NCBI GenBank assembly: GCA_964019165.1
Contig: OZ025271.1
Span: 12,193,759-12,257,758 of the forward strand
Reading direction: 5' to 3'
Length of the DNA: 64,000 nucleotides
Source of the DNA: Mastigias papua
Lineage: Eukaryota > Cnidaria > Scyphozoa > Rhizostomeae > Mastigiidae
Shown: positions 48,674-62,067 of the stretch, piece by piece
How the letters are laid out: each line of letters starts with the position of its first letter
Position numbering within the stretch: the first letter of the stretch is position 1
Notes under the pieces: model-generated
Database searches by the model: none
What the model was told of the DNA's origin: nothing
The model's input: the letters and a program-made list of their open reading frames with translations, nothing else
Program-made: the position numbers and the translations under genes

Positions 48674-49063
48674 TGTAGTGATCGTAAACATTGTAGCATA
48701 GGCCATTTGTTACTCAACGCCAATTTTCATTCAGTCATTCATTCACAACCTTGAATCACACACCTTGGATATTGACCAAGCATTAACAAAATCAAGATTG
48801 GACACTTGTCATTCAATCATCGGACATTTAATAAAAATAGTAACGTTTTGATGTGTACTTGCTCACCCTACAATGTTAAAAATCGTACGCTGCTTTCTCC
48901 GTTATGGATCGAATGCTTCTCGTCCGCTTGCATTCTAAAGGGGGAACTCCTGTAGTGAGTGTAAACATTGTAGCATAGGCCATTTCTTACTCAACTTCAA
49001 TTTTCCTTCTTTCATTCACTCACAATTTTCAATTACACGCCTAGGATATCACCATAAGTCAAT
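48674..49063 (+). repeat. Two direct copies of a ~110-bp sequence, 277 bp apart
   Basis: About 48674-48785 and 48950-49063 share GTAAACATTGTAGCATAGGC, then CATTT(G/C)TTACTCAAC and TTCA(C/T)TCACAA. The copies differ at many positions. No terminal structure seen. Confidence 0.75.
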
Positions 49064-52000
49064 CCTCTCATCGAACACCTCGTCATTCCTCGTCTGTTGT
49101 TCTATACGCAGTCATCGCAACATAAGCTTAATCAGCAATCCTCTAACATCCTCTAACAACAAAAACAACCAAACTCTTCCTGCACGTGTATCATGTTGAT
49201 TTTGGGTTGTTCAATGTTTATGTATATATCCATGTTATCTGTAAAGTAACGTTAAGTCAGAGTAGAGTCAGAGTACAGTCAACATCGCCGTCTCCTCTCT
49301 CTACCACCGTGTTCTCTGCACGTTAGATAATGGTACGCAACACCATGGTTCAGCGAGGGATGACACTTATCCAACAAGCAGATTATAAGAAGCACCACAA
49401 CTCACATTCTTATAAATCAATTGCTTACATGCTTATTACATTAGAACGTGCTGTGTTATATATTATATATTTTATCTATATATTTTATCTTACATGATCT
49501 GTACAATTTATTACATTGAATTTAATATTCAGATATTCTGTATGTAGATAGTCAGATTATGGTTAGGATCATCATCCTGTTTGAATTATGTTTAAACCCA
49601 TGGGTGGATGCAGCATCGAAGATTGAGGAGAGCCAATTGGGTAGAATCATACAGCGGGTCTTCTAAGGCTTTTTCATAGAAGCAACTAGAGTAAGCTAAG
49701 TCCTTGCTGAAAGAAAGCTGGAAGGTATTTCGAGACAATTTTGACTTGTACAATTTAGTCGTACTATCGGGGAGGTATGTTTGAGGGATTTGCACCTTGG
49801 AATGTGGATGACATTGATCAGTGACTTTGAAAGATCCAACATGCCTGTACCTTATGTGACATAAAATTCTGTAAGTTTTGCCTTCTAGAATGGCTACAAA
49901 GACGCATCTTCTAGACTAAGATTTGATTGAATTGCATTGTTGTTTGGGGGCGGACCCAAGATAATTCGAGAATGAAAAGCAGATTAAACGCGGAGAGTCA
50001 TTTATAAAGATGAAGGAGCTAAAATCATCGTGCTCCCTACCGTTCTGATGCCTTTCCTGATTTTACTCTAATGAGAAATTGTGCAACTGAAAAATACACC
50101 TCTGTGACAAAGATCCAACTAAGAATAAATATAAGAAATATATATCATTATATGTCAATCCAGAAATTAAAAGATATAAAGATAAAAGATATTAGCTCAA
50201 TTTCTAAAAATATTCTTCCATAGTGAACTTGAGAACAACTATGTAGGCATAGGCCACTGAGGCATTTGAAAATCTCGAAAATGTGTGAAAATAGTTTTGC
50301 AGATTACATGCTATGTTGTGATTGCTGTAACAATGAAAATGGTTGCCATGAATTTAGAACTGTTTCATAAGCAAATTAGGCCTACTTTGAATGCTCTATC
50401 CATTGCTAAGACGAATACTTGTAGCATTGAAATTCACTAGCAAAGTAGAGAGATCCATGTCCTACTATGGGAAATAATATTAACTTCAAGAAATCTATGA
50501 CTTATTGTGCTACGTTTTCGTTATAAATGCCATTGGAAATCAGATGATAGGCACGAATTGGCACTATGCAGTAACAATACGCTGTGACAATACCGTAGGA
50601 ATTACAAGATGATCACTGTAGAAGAATACATTCTCATTGGTAACTTAATGCAAAATTGCTATGAATGAAATCATCTATATGCTTAGTATGATATGTTACG
50701 ACTAGCAAACTGCAGTTGATAAGATGTGCATTCCATACTCCGCTTTATTCATATTGTTACAATTATAATGAACACGTGACCCTAAACACAATGGACACGT
50801 TAAACAGATTCAGCATACGCTATATGCTCAATTTCATATGATAAATTTTCATTGTTAGGGGACCATGGCCAAATGGTCCCCTTCTGGATCCATCTGTGAT
50901 TAACGTGAAACTGAAGAAACAGAAAGAAAACAAATTTATAAAAGATGGAATCTACAAGAGTCTATGGAAGAAGATGTGCAGGAAAAGTTACAGAAGAAGT
51001 CGGGAAGGAGCTGCAATTAACTAGAGACAATGAACCAATTAATGGCAAGTTAATAATTGCTACTAAACTTGATTAAAGTTTCTCTTTACCTCGCTTTTGT
51101 CTGATTTCGACCAAAGTTAATCTATCAATCTATATTGCCATGTTTTCATTCATCCAAATTGTTTACTCACCTTTGAGAAATTCCACAAAGACGTACTATT
51201 TCCTTGATGCTTATAATATGGTCAAATATTTTATCAAATTTTGATATTGATCCTATTTAACAAATTTTATCAATTCTGTTTGTATCATAATTGGTTATTT
51301 TCAAAGCAGATACACATACAAATTACTTAAGAAGTTTTATGTAAACTTAATTTATCATGTCTAATTATAAATTATAATTAACAGCTAAATAATTTACATG
51401 CATTAAAGATGTAATTAAACTTAAAATGTATATGATATGTAATAATGATGGTAATAATAGTTTATGCGGATGAACAAGAAGGTCAGTCAGGTTGGATGAT
51501 GACAGTTTCGTAACACAAGTTTAGAAATGAATTAACATGGACAGCTTTCTAGCCACATTAAGCTGCAATAATTCTCATTAAGCACTTTATACTTCTGACA
51601 TACATGCAAAAATGAAGTGGATTTCTGCCAACAGAACTCAACCCCCTGATTAAGCCTATTTCCAGCAACAGCAATACTAAGATTGTAGATTAACGTAACT
51701 GAGACAGTATAATCTCAGTGTGTGTTTTAAACTGCATAACAGTGAACTAATCATAGATATTTAGTCCATAAAAATAAAGTCGATTTTATCATTGGTGATG
51801 GTTATGGCCAATCAAATGGTGAATAACTTGAAAAGACATTGTACATTTTCGGCATACAGCTTGCTTGTAATCTGTGAATGTCAGAGATTTTCGCATTGGT
51901 GATAAATACAACAGAAATAAGTAACAGCAGATGAAATTTTTTAACTAAGCTATCACTTAAAAGTTTTCTAAAGTGAATCTTTCCAAAATTTAATCCTTGA

Positions 52001-52471
52001 TTGCACCTCATCATTTATCGTTGATTGTCAGAGATTTTGGTAAAAAGTGGCAAAATGGTTAATTAGATTACATGTTCTTAAAGAATAGTAATAGGCCTTT
52101 TGATCCTCTGTCTCTACTGTTTATAGCAATTAGAATTACTGTGTTATTGCTTTGATGACCTAATTGTCATTCTAGATTATCGTTAAGTTTGTTTTTTATT
52201 CATTTCCTATATATGCGAGCACTTTATGTACCATGCATATATTGCTTACTGAACCATAAATCTACAAATATGCCATCCCCTGGGAAATATGTTTTATAAT
52301 CTTCTTGGACGTGAGATTATTCAATTGGACATTTTATTTAAAGCAGTGGTGTACCTAACATAGATTAAGGCTAGTGTAATTACTAATTGCCCCCCAACGT
52401 TGTCATGTCCCAAAAGGGACGTCAAGTCTGCTCGCTGAAGCTGTGGCCAATGTAAAGAGTGAAATGGTTTA
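49064..52471. other. No gene seen
   Basis: AT-rich DNA without recognised elements. A TATTTTATC-type low-complexity patch lies at 49456-49495. CAGTGGTGTACCTAAC at 52345-52360 resembles a lone hAT terminus with no partner found. TGGCCAAATGGTCC near 50867 is a small palindrome. Confidence 0.35.
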
Positions 52472-53161
<690 letters not shown>

Positions 53162-54162
53162 TATATTCATACAAGTCTTTGCGTCAAATAATTTATTCCC
53201 AAGAGTCCCCGGCGATTTTTTTACGCCATTGGTTTCAATTGAGGGAAGACTCTTTTTCTTCGAAATCGGCGTATAAACAATTTTGGCATGGTGGTGCTTA
53301 TTCGAATTCCCTTATGCATTTTATATTCAATACATTTTTTATGCTTCTTAGTTTCATACTGATGTATCAGGATATAAACTACGATGAAGGAATGAATTCG
53401 AAACCTAGTTGATTACAAATGACAATAATTTCTATAGAGCAAATTAAAATGAATTATTGTAGTTTATTTGCTGATTGTTATAAAAGTTACAGAATGTGGA
53501 ATCGAAATTGCTTCACTGAGTCGTCCTGACATAGATCAATCAAGGCTCATCAGAATATGACAATATTTCAGGCTATCTCAACTCAGATTGCTCACCTCTG
53601 TCAAAAGCTCTGAATTTGCGTTGTGTCACAAGTTAGGCCCATTTGCCATATGAGTATTGCTGCTAGCAATGTTCACATTTCCAGAGTTTTATCGATATCG
53701 CTGTTGAAAGTAACCAGTGCGTAATCATTTACTCAAGGTTCTATTCCATTCCAAGTAATGATAAAAGGATTTCCAATGATACACAAGGATTAGCTTGGTG
53801 TTGATAATAATCTAACCATGCTGATACAGACACAGATTTTATGGATGATCTATTGCAATTACCTCGCTTATGTGGAATAAAAGCTGTCTGCAAACAGAGG
53901 CTGGTTTGTTATTCAATTCATTTCATTAAGGTCAGTTGGACAATATTTCTATTTTATTGGGGAGACGGGGGGGGGGGGGCTGCTCAGTTGTGGAGACAAG
54001 CAATGTAGGTATATAGAAAGTTGTTAATGGTGATCAAGAGGATGCTAGAAGCCACCATATGAAAACTAGGCGGCAGTTTTATTGATAGCTTGATTAATTA
54101 AATCCCTATGTATAATATTGGTGATTGGCATCAAAGTCGATTTGTTAAACTCATACCAACAG

Positions 54163-55802
54163 CAGTGGCGGATCAAGACCGAGTTCCCTGCTGCCCAGAA
54201 CTCAGTCAGATTTTGCAAAATAAAATGATATTTCATTACATTCAAGTCAAAGTTAGCTAGATATATTATGGGTTACAATGAAGTTTCCAAAAAGTTACAT
54301 GATTTAATTCAATGACTGTGAAAAACACTATTGTTTCTCTCTCCCGTTTCTCTCGCTTACACTTTGAAAAATATTAATTGCTATGCGGAGCACTGTCATG
54401 ATTTGTATCTGCGGTGGACAATCCTTGGGAACTCACAGAACTCGGAAATAAAATCCTTGGGCATCGGAAATGATCAGAAATAGACAATAGATTTTCGATT
54501 TGGAACTCGGATGGAACCTAGTCAGACACAATGGTGGAACTCGGAAATGAAATCTATTAGAAACAATAAGTCAGTAGGTAAGAATTCGTTGATTGGTCTA
54601 CCATTGTTTGGAAGTCATCTTTGTTTAGGCACATCCTGTTTCAATTCTCTATTGAATTTTAATATGGCGACCTTTAGTGCACGTTTACCAACTGTATCTG
54701 CTTCCATCAAGAATCATAGACAGGGTTACCTGATGGGTTTCATGAAAACGAAGAAATAACATTAGGAAAGTTTGGTTATTTCAAAGACAGGCTGGGCTTT
54801 TGGGCTTGCCATTGAGCCATCGAGATCGAGATGTCACGGAGAGCTTTGTTAAGGACCAGTCTGCAGAGTTGAGCATGGCCTTTATCGATGAGATTTCGAG
54901 TGTGTATGAGCAGAAGGCCAGACGTCTGAGTGTGCACCTAGTCTCTGGAGTGTATTTGGATGCACATTACTTTTAGGCCTATCAATTAAAGCCGGTGTGT
55001 TTGCTTTTATCTGTTGTTTGCTCACACTGAAAACTTCTGCATCGAACAGCATGCCCTTATGAACAATTTTTACTTCATTATTATCATTATGGTGACTGGA
55101 AAATTTTCGAATTAAGGAAGTTTTGCAAGCACTGGCACCTTGCAATACCCTGTCACGCCCGTTTCTGGGACCACATATACTCATGCCATCAACATAATCC
55201 TCCAGACTTAGAGACTTATCAAAGGATGTATTACAGAATAGATAACCATTTTAGAAAAATTACTTCCATAGGAGAGAGGTTATATAACCACCAGTTGGGA
55301 AAGAATTTTGATTCTCCTATAGAACATTACAGATCATCTAGGGAAACCTGTATCTAAAGTAAACTTTGCCACCATATGAATGATTGCCTGCAGAATGGAA
55401 AACAATAATTTTCCAGAAATCTGTATGATTTCCACAGTTGTGATATAATAATTTTTGATTCATCATCTATTCTATGTATATATTCAGTATTTCAATTGAT
55501 TTCCAAGTGCTTTTAAGGCCTTAACTTTAACTATTTATGCAATTTTGTATTTGTTCAAAACCCTGTAGCAATAAATGGGTAGCACCCCATAATACCTCTA
55601 TCTTGAGAAAATAGTGCACATCTTAGCATTATGGGGATAGGAACCCATCAGGTTTCTCCTTAATGTTTATCAGCAATTTTGACTAAATGGGCGGTTGCTT
55701 GCTGTATAAAAGGGCGTGGTCTTAAAATTTTCCTAGCACACTTTGACCCCACCCCTCCAAGTATTTGGAACTCAGTCAGATTTTAGGCTGGATCCGCCCC
55801 TG
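54163..55802. mobile_element. 1640-bp hAT-like element in the left duplication copy
   Basis: Begins CAGTGGCGGATC and ends with the inverse of CAGGGGCGGATCCAGCC; ACTCAGTCAGATTTT also occurs near both ends in inverted orientation relative to the termini. AACAG flanks both sides (54158-54162 and 55803-55807). The paralogous site in the right copy (near 58300) lacks it, confirming insertion. Only 5 bp of duplication is seen where hAT normally makes 8, so mutation or another superfamily is possible. The interior has repeated GGAACTCGGA words near 54430-54550 and no intact transposase. Confidence 0.78.
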
Positions 55803-56402
55803 AACAGAATGAAAGCTTCTATAAAGTTATTTCAAAAACGTAAGATTCCAGTATTTGATTTTGAGAAGTACCTTTTCTAGAAAAATTAGAGGGGCTATAA
55901 TCCCCTAGGCCCTCCGGTCAATTAGAGTTCCGTTGCCAATGGGAATGGATGGTATAGTATTACAAATCTTTCACAACAGGAAGCTGGTAGAAACTCAATG
56001 AGCATCTAAGTTATTTTATTTTGCTGCTAAAGGAAACGACACTGGTTAAAATATTTTGAAAGTAGACTAACAGATAATATATTTATATACAATGTGCAAG
56101 CGTGACGACTGCATGAAAATGTTGTTATCAAAATGAAAGCCACTTCTCAAATAAAAGAAAAACAATGAAGGCATAACTGAAACAATGTAAAATGTGCCGA
56201 TGAGAAATTCTTAAGACATTGTGGTACAATGAAACAAACTGGCAGAATCGTAGGAAATGTTGCCTGACAATATGATGAGCTTCTCACTTCAACATTTCGT
56301 CATAAAAACTACTTTGATGAAACAACAGAAAAATCATAAGTGGATTACAACCAAAGTCAGTGGATACCGATAATTCGTGTGTGAAGTCGATTTTTGCTAT
56401 AT

Positions 56403-56453
56403 CAAGCTACAAGTGTCCGCAAGCTACAATTGTCCGCAAGTTACAAGTGGCCG
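56403..56453. repeat. 17-bp direct repeat, 3 copies
   Basis: CAAGCTACAAGTGTCCG, CAAGCTACAATTGTCCG and CAAGTTACAAGTGGCCG follow one another without gaps. Confidence 0.9.
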
Positions 56454-56973
56454 CTACCTCAAAAACTATATCATAAAATCCTCGAATTAGTTACTTGATT
56501 GCTTATACATTTTGGACACCAATTGGGGTGAGCTTATTCGAACGCGGGCGCTATAAAATTAATTGACCTATGTCACATAAAAAGTTCATTGTCAAAGCTT
56601 CTATTCCCCATCATAATACTAAACGAACAGTCAACATTTAATTACTAGTCTTTATCAAAGTATTTACCATCATTTGGTGTGCGGTGTAATCAAGGATGTG
56701 GGCTTAGTAGCAATTTGAAGTGCTTTCACTGGGACTTATTCAAGGGGGGCTTTTCGTTGAATGGCCAATTAGAAGATTTACTGTACGCAGTTACTTCTAA
56801 ATGTATTTTCTTTTGGGTGGGGTAAGAGTTAAAGTCCTTTTATCCCTGCACCGTCTCGTAATCTGACGTACGTCACAGTGCAATGAAGTATTAAATCGAT
56901 ATTATCCAACTGATCTCAATTTCATCGCCTTTTCATTGGATTTAAGTCTTTGACATCTCCCTTTAAATCTTAC

Positions 56974-57391
56974 TCCCAGAAGGGTTACTGCATTCTTCTC
57001 TATACGGGGGTCCATGTCAATATTTGGGGTCTGGGATTTTAAAAAAGCAATCATATATGGGGTCTGCGAAGGACAGCTTTAAAAAAGGTCAATATTTGGG
57101 GTTTTAGAATTACAGCATAAGAAATATTCAATATTTGGGTCTTAGAATTGACAAAAAAGTTATAAAAATAAATTATATTGTTTTAATACTATAAATATGA
57201 CAACGATAATCTTATTATAAATGATATTCAGATATTGTCCACATTTTAATGTTTGGAGCAAATCTTAAAGAATTTTGAGACTGAATATATGGGCCTCCTC
57301 TAAACTGTGACTTAATATTTGGGGGTCAGCTACAAAGTGCTGACATGGACCAGGCCCCCCGTATAGAGATGTAGTGAATACCCCTCCTGGG
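56974..57391. mobile_element. 418-bp MITE in the left duplication copy
   Basis: Inverted ends read TCCCAGAAGGGTTACTGCAT.. and TCCCAGGAGGGGTATTCACT.., both continuing to CTCTATACGGGGG and CCATGTCA. ATCTTAC flanks both sides (56967-56973 and 57392-57398). The right duplication copy (near 59265) has the uninterrupted AAGTCTTATATTG site. The interior repeats CAATATTTGGGGTCTGGGAT-like words three or four times. Non-coding. Confidence 0.85.
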
Positions 57392-57790
57392 ATCTTACTT
57401 ATATTGTAGCCATCAATCTGGTTGGACACTTCATTTTGAATTGGATACGTATACACATGAAGTACTTAGTCTCATTTTGGCTTCCTTATTTCATTTTTTA
57501 TGTGGCGTCATTCGTAGAGAATCAACGTATCAGGTGAATATGAAGATTTTATCAAGATACTGTACGCTACATGTCCACTATATTTTCTTATCAGGTAAGT
57601 TGCATTGTTAAAATACTACAATTTCTCGTGTTGTTGTTTGCATATTACAAAAGTGTTTAAACATTTCAAGTTACAAAATAGTGAATTGGCCTTGCAACAT
57701 ACAAGGCCTACCTACATGTAGGTAGGCCACCAAAATTGGCTTCAAACACAACGATACGATCCTCCGATTAAAGTTGAAAAAGGATAATTA

Positions 57791-59600
57791 CAGTTGCATC
57801 GTGGTTGATAGCCATGTTCACATCTGCAAATTTGAATTAATATCGTTGTAGCAAATAACCAGTTCGTATTCATAGACTCAAGTTTGTTATCAATTCGAAG
57901 AAATGACAAAAGGATTTCCACTGATGCACAAAGCACAGCCTGATTTTGATGAAAACGTTGCCATGCTCACACAGTAATAAGCTTTATGGATGATCTATCG
58001 CAATTACCTCGTATGCGGAATAAGCATACTCTACAAACAGAGGCTGTTGCTCATTATTCAGTTCATTGCATTAGGCAGAGCAATATTCTTATCGGGGGGA
58101 GCCTGGGGGGGGGTAGTTCAATTGTAGAGACAGAAATGTAGCTATACAGAAAGTACTGAATGGAGATGAAGAGGGTGCTAGAAATCACCATTTGCGGCTT
58201 CGTATAAAAAATATGAATCAGTTTTACAGCTTTATTTATTTATTCCATGTCATCTAATATTGGGGATTGGCATCAAAGTTGATTTGTTAAATTCATTGCA
58301 GAAGAATGAAAACTTATAAGGATGATTTAAAACATAAAATTACAGTATTGGGTTTTTAAAAGTATCCTTTTCTATAACAGAAAGAGGGCAATAAACCCTC
58401 AGGACAACTATGCACCTAGACAATTTAACTTGGGGAGGGGGGCGTCCTGAAAAAGTGACCAACTGTCTGATGATTACCTAACTGTATATCCCGAAACAAT
58501 GGAAGAAATGCTGCGATTTAGCCACACTCTCCAATTCACGCTAAATATTCTGCTGTATGACCAGATTGTTTTTACAAAATTTAATGAAAATCAGGAGACA
58601 TGAAACCCCTACCGTTCTTCAATCCATATATCACTTTTCCAGGCCCTCCGGCCCCTTGAGCTCCATCGTCCATGGGAATGGATGGTACACTGACACGAAT
58701 CTTTTGCAACAGCAAACGAGTAGAAATTCATTGAGCGTCCAAGTCATTATACCTATCTTGCTACTGAAGGATACGATATTGACTAATATATTCCAAAAGT
58801 CTGCTAACAGATAATACATTTATATACAATGTGCAAACCTGAAGACTGCACGAAAACGTTGTTATCAAAATTAAAACCACTTCTCAAATAGACGATGAAG
58901 AAATAACTCATATGATCTAAAATGTGTCGATGAGAAATGGTTCAGGCATTTTGGTACAATAAACAAAACTTGCAGAAACGTAGAAAATGTTGCCTGACAA
59001 AATGATGCCTCCTTTTTCAACATTTCGTGATAAAAGCTATCATGATGAAAGAGTCTGCTATCTATTTGCTCAATAGGTATATGTAAGTACTTCCAAATGT
59101 AGTTTTGTTGGGGGTAGGATAAGAGTTCAAGGCCCTTTCTCCGTGCACATCATTGAAATCTGACGTACTTCAATGTAATTTAGGATTGTTTAGTAATATA
59201 ATGTAACTAATCTTCATGTCATTGCCTGTTTCATTGGAATTAGGCCTGTAATATCACCCGTCAAGTCTTATATTGCAACTGTCTGCACCGGTTGACGCCT
59301 TATTTTGAATTGGATACGCATTCACATGAAGTACTTAGTCTCATTATAGCTTCCTTGTTTCACTTATGTGTGACTATTTCGTTGAATGTCGAGTTGTTAG
59401 TTGAACTTGAGCGTTTTTTCAGGAGACTCTACATTTCCGCGATAAATTCTTATCAGATAAGTTGCATTGTTTAAAAGCTATAGTTCATCATGGTATTGCT
59501 TGCATAGTATGTCAGGTTTTAACGTCAAAAGTTATAAAATGGTGAATAGGCCATCATGTTTTGATTCAAGCGCTACGATGCGACCCTCCAGTTAGCGTTG
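57791..59600 (+). repeat. Right copy of the tandem segmental duplication (empty-site paralogue)
   Basis: Collinear with 53640-57790 but lacks the hAT and MITE insertions found there. Moderately diverged with many small indels. Ends near TACGATGCGACCCTCCAGTT (59573), matching TACGATCCTCCGATTAAAGT (57753) at the end of the left copy. No gene is seen inside. Confidence 0.85.
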
Positions 59601-60091
59601 ATAACTTCACTTAAAGCTATTTGAAGTTGCATGAAAATGCACATAAAATGAAAATATTAAGGAATAAAACGATGAATGCTATGCTTATGCTATTACTAAA
59701 GCTATGGTTAATTTTGTGGCATTTGAATGTTTAGTAGGGCAGCTATCCCCCTTTTCCTTGAGCACAACGCGATTTCCTAGATGGAGCAACTCCGAATCTC
59801 CCTTCTTACCTAGAAACATGCGTAAGCGAAAGAAACAGGCGTTTTCTGACACTTCTCAATGCTCTTCTGATGTTGCCGACAACATTTTATTCATTTCATT
59901 CTTTTTCACATTGTGGCCTCTTCAGTAGATCATTCCATCCGATTTAGCCCATAATCAGATGATCAACTATTATTTTTAAAGGGCCCCTACTAGTGTTGGG
60001 GATCATATTAAAAACTTGTCTTGCAATTTAAAAATTAAATAGTGGTAAAATTTACAAAAAGAAGGTCTAATATAAATATGACGTAGAATTG

Positions 60092-60324
60092 GTGTGAGCA
60101 GTCCTCTCTCAACAGCAGGTCCAATGCACATTGCGATGGAGCTGCGATGGCTCCCCTGTGCAAATTGGTTAAGAGAGTGGCGGTGCGAACAACTGACCTA
60201 CCCCCAAGCAACGATGTGGAAGCGTGGCCCGATAGCTCAGTTGGTAGAGCACCGACGTACAATGTCAGGGGTCGCGAGTTCGAATCCCGCTCGGGTCGGT
60301 TATTTTCTCGCACTTTCACTTTTC
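60092..60324 (+). mobile_element. SINE-like retroposon with tRNA-related segment
   Basis: A 233-bp insert flanked by the 14-bp direct repeat ATGACGTAGAATTG (60078-60091 and 60325-60338), as left by target-primed insertion. Its 3' part (60226-60298) folds like a tRNA: acceptor GGCCCGA / TCGGGTC, D-arm GCTCAGTTGGTAGAGC, anticodon loop GTACAAT (would read ACA) and T-arm around GTTCGAATCC. Box A (TAGCTCAGTTGG) and box B (GAGTTCGAATCC) for RNA polymerase III are present. Mismatches in the anticodon and T stems and the odd anticodon argue against a working tRNA gene. It is unusual that the tRNA-like part lies at the right side, after 134 bp of unrelated sequence. Confidence 0.7.
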
Positions 60325-60469
60325 ATGACGTAGAATTGTAGAAAAGTAAGAAGCTATGTGTTATTGACTATGCAACCATTGTATTGAGCTTCATCTTATA
60401 CGATGGGTGAATATTTGATGATTTTTCAGTCACTTGGCAATGAGTTTAAGTGTAGATGCTAGATACTGT

Positions 60470-60990
60470 AAATAATCGAGTAACCCCCCGTCCTGGAATA
60501 TGCCGCCATGCTACAACTTCAAATTGTTAACAAGCCCTCTTGAATAAGCCCCCATCCCACATGATAGCATGGAAGTCGGTAGAGGCTAATGCCGAAATTT
60601 TAACTGTTCTTTTAATACTTTGGAGAATAGGAGTTACTACCCTAGTGGGGCAGTGAGTGCTTTCCTTAAATTGTCTATTTCAAAGGCTTTTGATAGTAAG
60701 AGGTAAATATAAATAAACGAAAACAAATAGAGACAACATTAGTTGGCTTGTGCTGAGCAAAGGGGGACAGGAACGATCTCACCCCCTCAATTCCATATTG
60801 ACATATGATAGCTACATTCTTTGCAAGCAAAGTCTTTTCAAGGGCAAAAATCTATGACATCATGTTCTGTCCTTCAACAAGAATCACTGCCAGAGAATAT
60901 TTTTAGATAATAGCTCTGCCCCCTCGAATTCGGAATAATCGCTCTACTCAAATAAGCCCCTACGCAAAGAGCATAATGGAAAGTTTTGCA
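60470..60990. other. Remnant sharing words with the TA-flanked elements
   Basis: Words such as TACTGTAAATAATCGAGTAA (60464), TTGAATAAGCCCCCATCCC (60540), GGAATAATCGCTC and CTCAAATAAGCCCC (60932-60961) resemble subterminal sequence of the 52472-53161 element and of 56745-56780. No paired inverted termini were found, so it is an eroded member at best. Confidence 0.35.
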
Positions 60991-61084
60991 TTGGAAGTGT
61001 TGCTCTCAATGGATGGGTCATGGCAAGTCTCCACAAGCAATTACTGATTCATTCTCATAGACGGGATCGAACAGACAATCTGCG

Positions 61085-61118
61085 ATGCCCCTAGAGCCCC
61101 TAGAGCCCCTAGAGCCCC
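61085..61118. repeat. 9-bp repeat (GCCCCTAGA)n
   Basis: Nearly four perfect tandem units. Confidence 0.9.
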
Positions 61119-62067
61119 TTAAACTTCTTTTCTTTAGGACCCCCACTCTGCAATGGTTTATTATGAATTGGCTTTAAAAGCGTAGATAGTGAAAGTTATA
61201 ATTTGTAACAGAACCGATTGATAAAGGACTTGCTAACACATAATGCTCTGTCCTAAATACCCAGAACATTTGTGTGACCCAATGTGGACACTTTTTAATT
61301 TCACAATTTTCACAAAGGACCTATCTAGCAAAATGCTATGAATTGCAAACTTGGTGCTTTAGAAGCTGTGTGAATATGACTTGATTTCCCATCTGAGGTT
61401 CTGTTGAGGGAGAAATTTAGTGAAAAGTTGAATACTTAATGAAAGTATGTGATATGGCGTGTCATATGGCGGTAAAATATCTTCTATGCAAAATATTTGT
61501 CAGCTTGTAGACACCAACAAAAAGCAGAAGTGGAGTTAAAAGTCGAGCGAAAACTCAAATAATCTTGCTGGACGAGCAAGATGGAAAAATGTTTAAGTTC
61601 AAAATGGGGGTAGTAACTGCGAAGGCGCTCTGTAAATTGACGACCAAAACGCGGGATGTAAGCTCACGATAGTACGGCTAGAAGGTTATGTTTAGATGGT
61701 CGTATATCGACCGTTAGCAAAAGAAATGCGATCGATGTTGTGCGCATATTCATACAGGAGTCAATTAACCCCTGATCTCAATGATAGGTAACAGTACAAC
61801 CTTGTTTCACCATGCTACGCTACTTAGTACGACTCCACAGAACCTTAATTCCACTTCCATTTCGGGTCACTGGCTGACAGCATCTCTGTTTCCAACAGAA
61901 ATAGGATCAGTGCAAACCCATACCATGCAGGCAACTATATACACATAGATGTAGATGATTTCGCTTGATCACCTTAGTGATTCTTACCACTCCAATCACC
62001 ATCGCATCTCACAGTTTACACCATATTCAGCCCTATTCGATACGTGTGAGGTGACTTCATAAAACAT
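61119..62067. other. No gene seen
   Basis: AT-rich DNA with slightly more CpG around 61620-61760. No supported exon or repeat. Confidence 0.35.

Larger units (their letters stand above)
53640..57790 (+). repeat. Left copy of a tandem segmental duplication
   Basis: Matches 57791-59600 in the same order. Paired landmarks: TGACAAAAGGATTTCCA-type word (53759 / 57904), TTTATGGATGATCTAT (53837 / 57981), a poly-G patch (53967 / 58103), GATTGGCATCAAAGT (54123 / 58266), ATGAAGTACTTAGTCTCATT (57457 / 59317) and TAAGTTGCATTGTT (57596 / 59457). This copy carries a 1640-bp hAT element, a 418-bp MITE and about 430 bp extra near 56335-56780. No coding function is visible in either copy. Confidence 0.85.

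Noticed and set aside
52345..52360. hAT terminus CAGTGGTGTACCTAAC
   Set aside because: No matching inverted end or 8-bp duplication could be found in the surrounding sequence.
60226..60298. Functional tRNA gene
   Set aside because: Mismatches in the anticodon and T stems, an implausible ACA anticodon, and a location within a retroposed insert.
60035..60319. 94-codon minus-strand open frame (ERDSNSRPLTLYVGALPTEL..)
   Set aside because: It is the antisense translation of the tRNA-like SINE, a common spurious prediction, not a protein.
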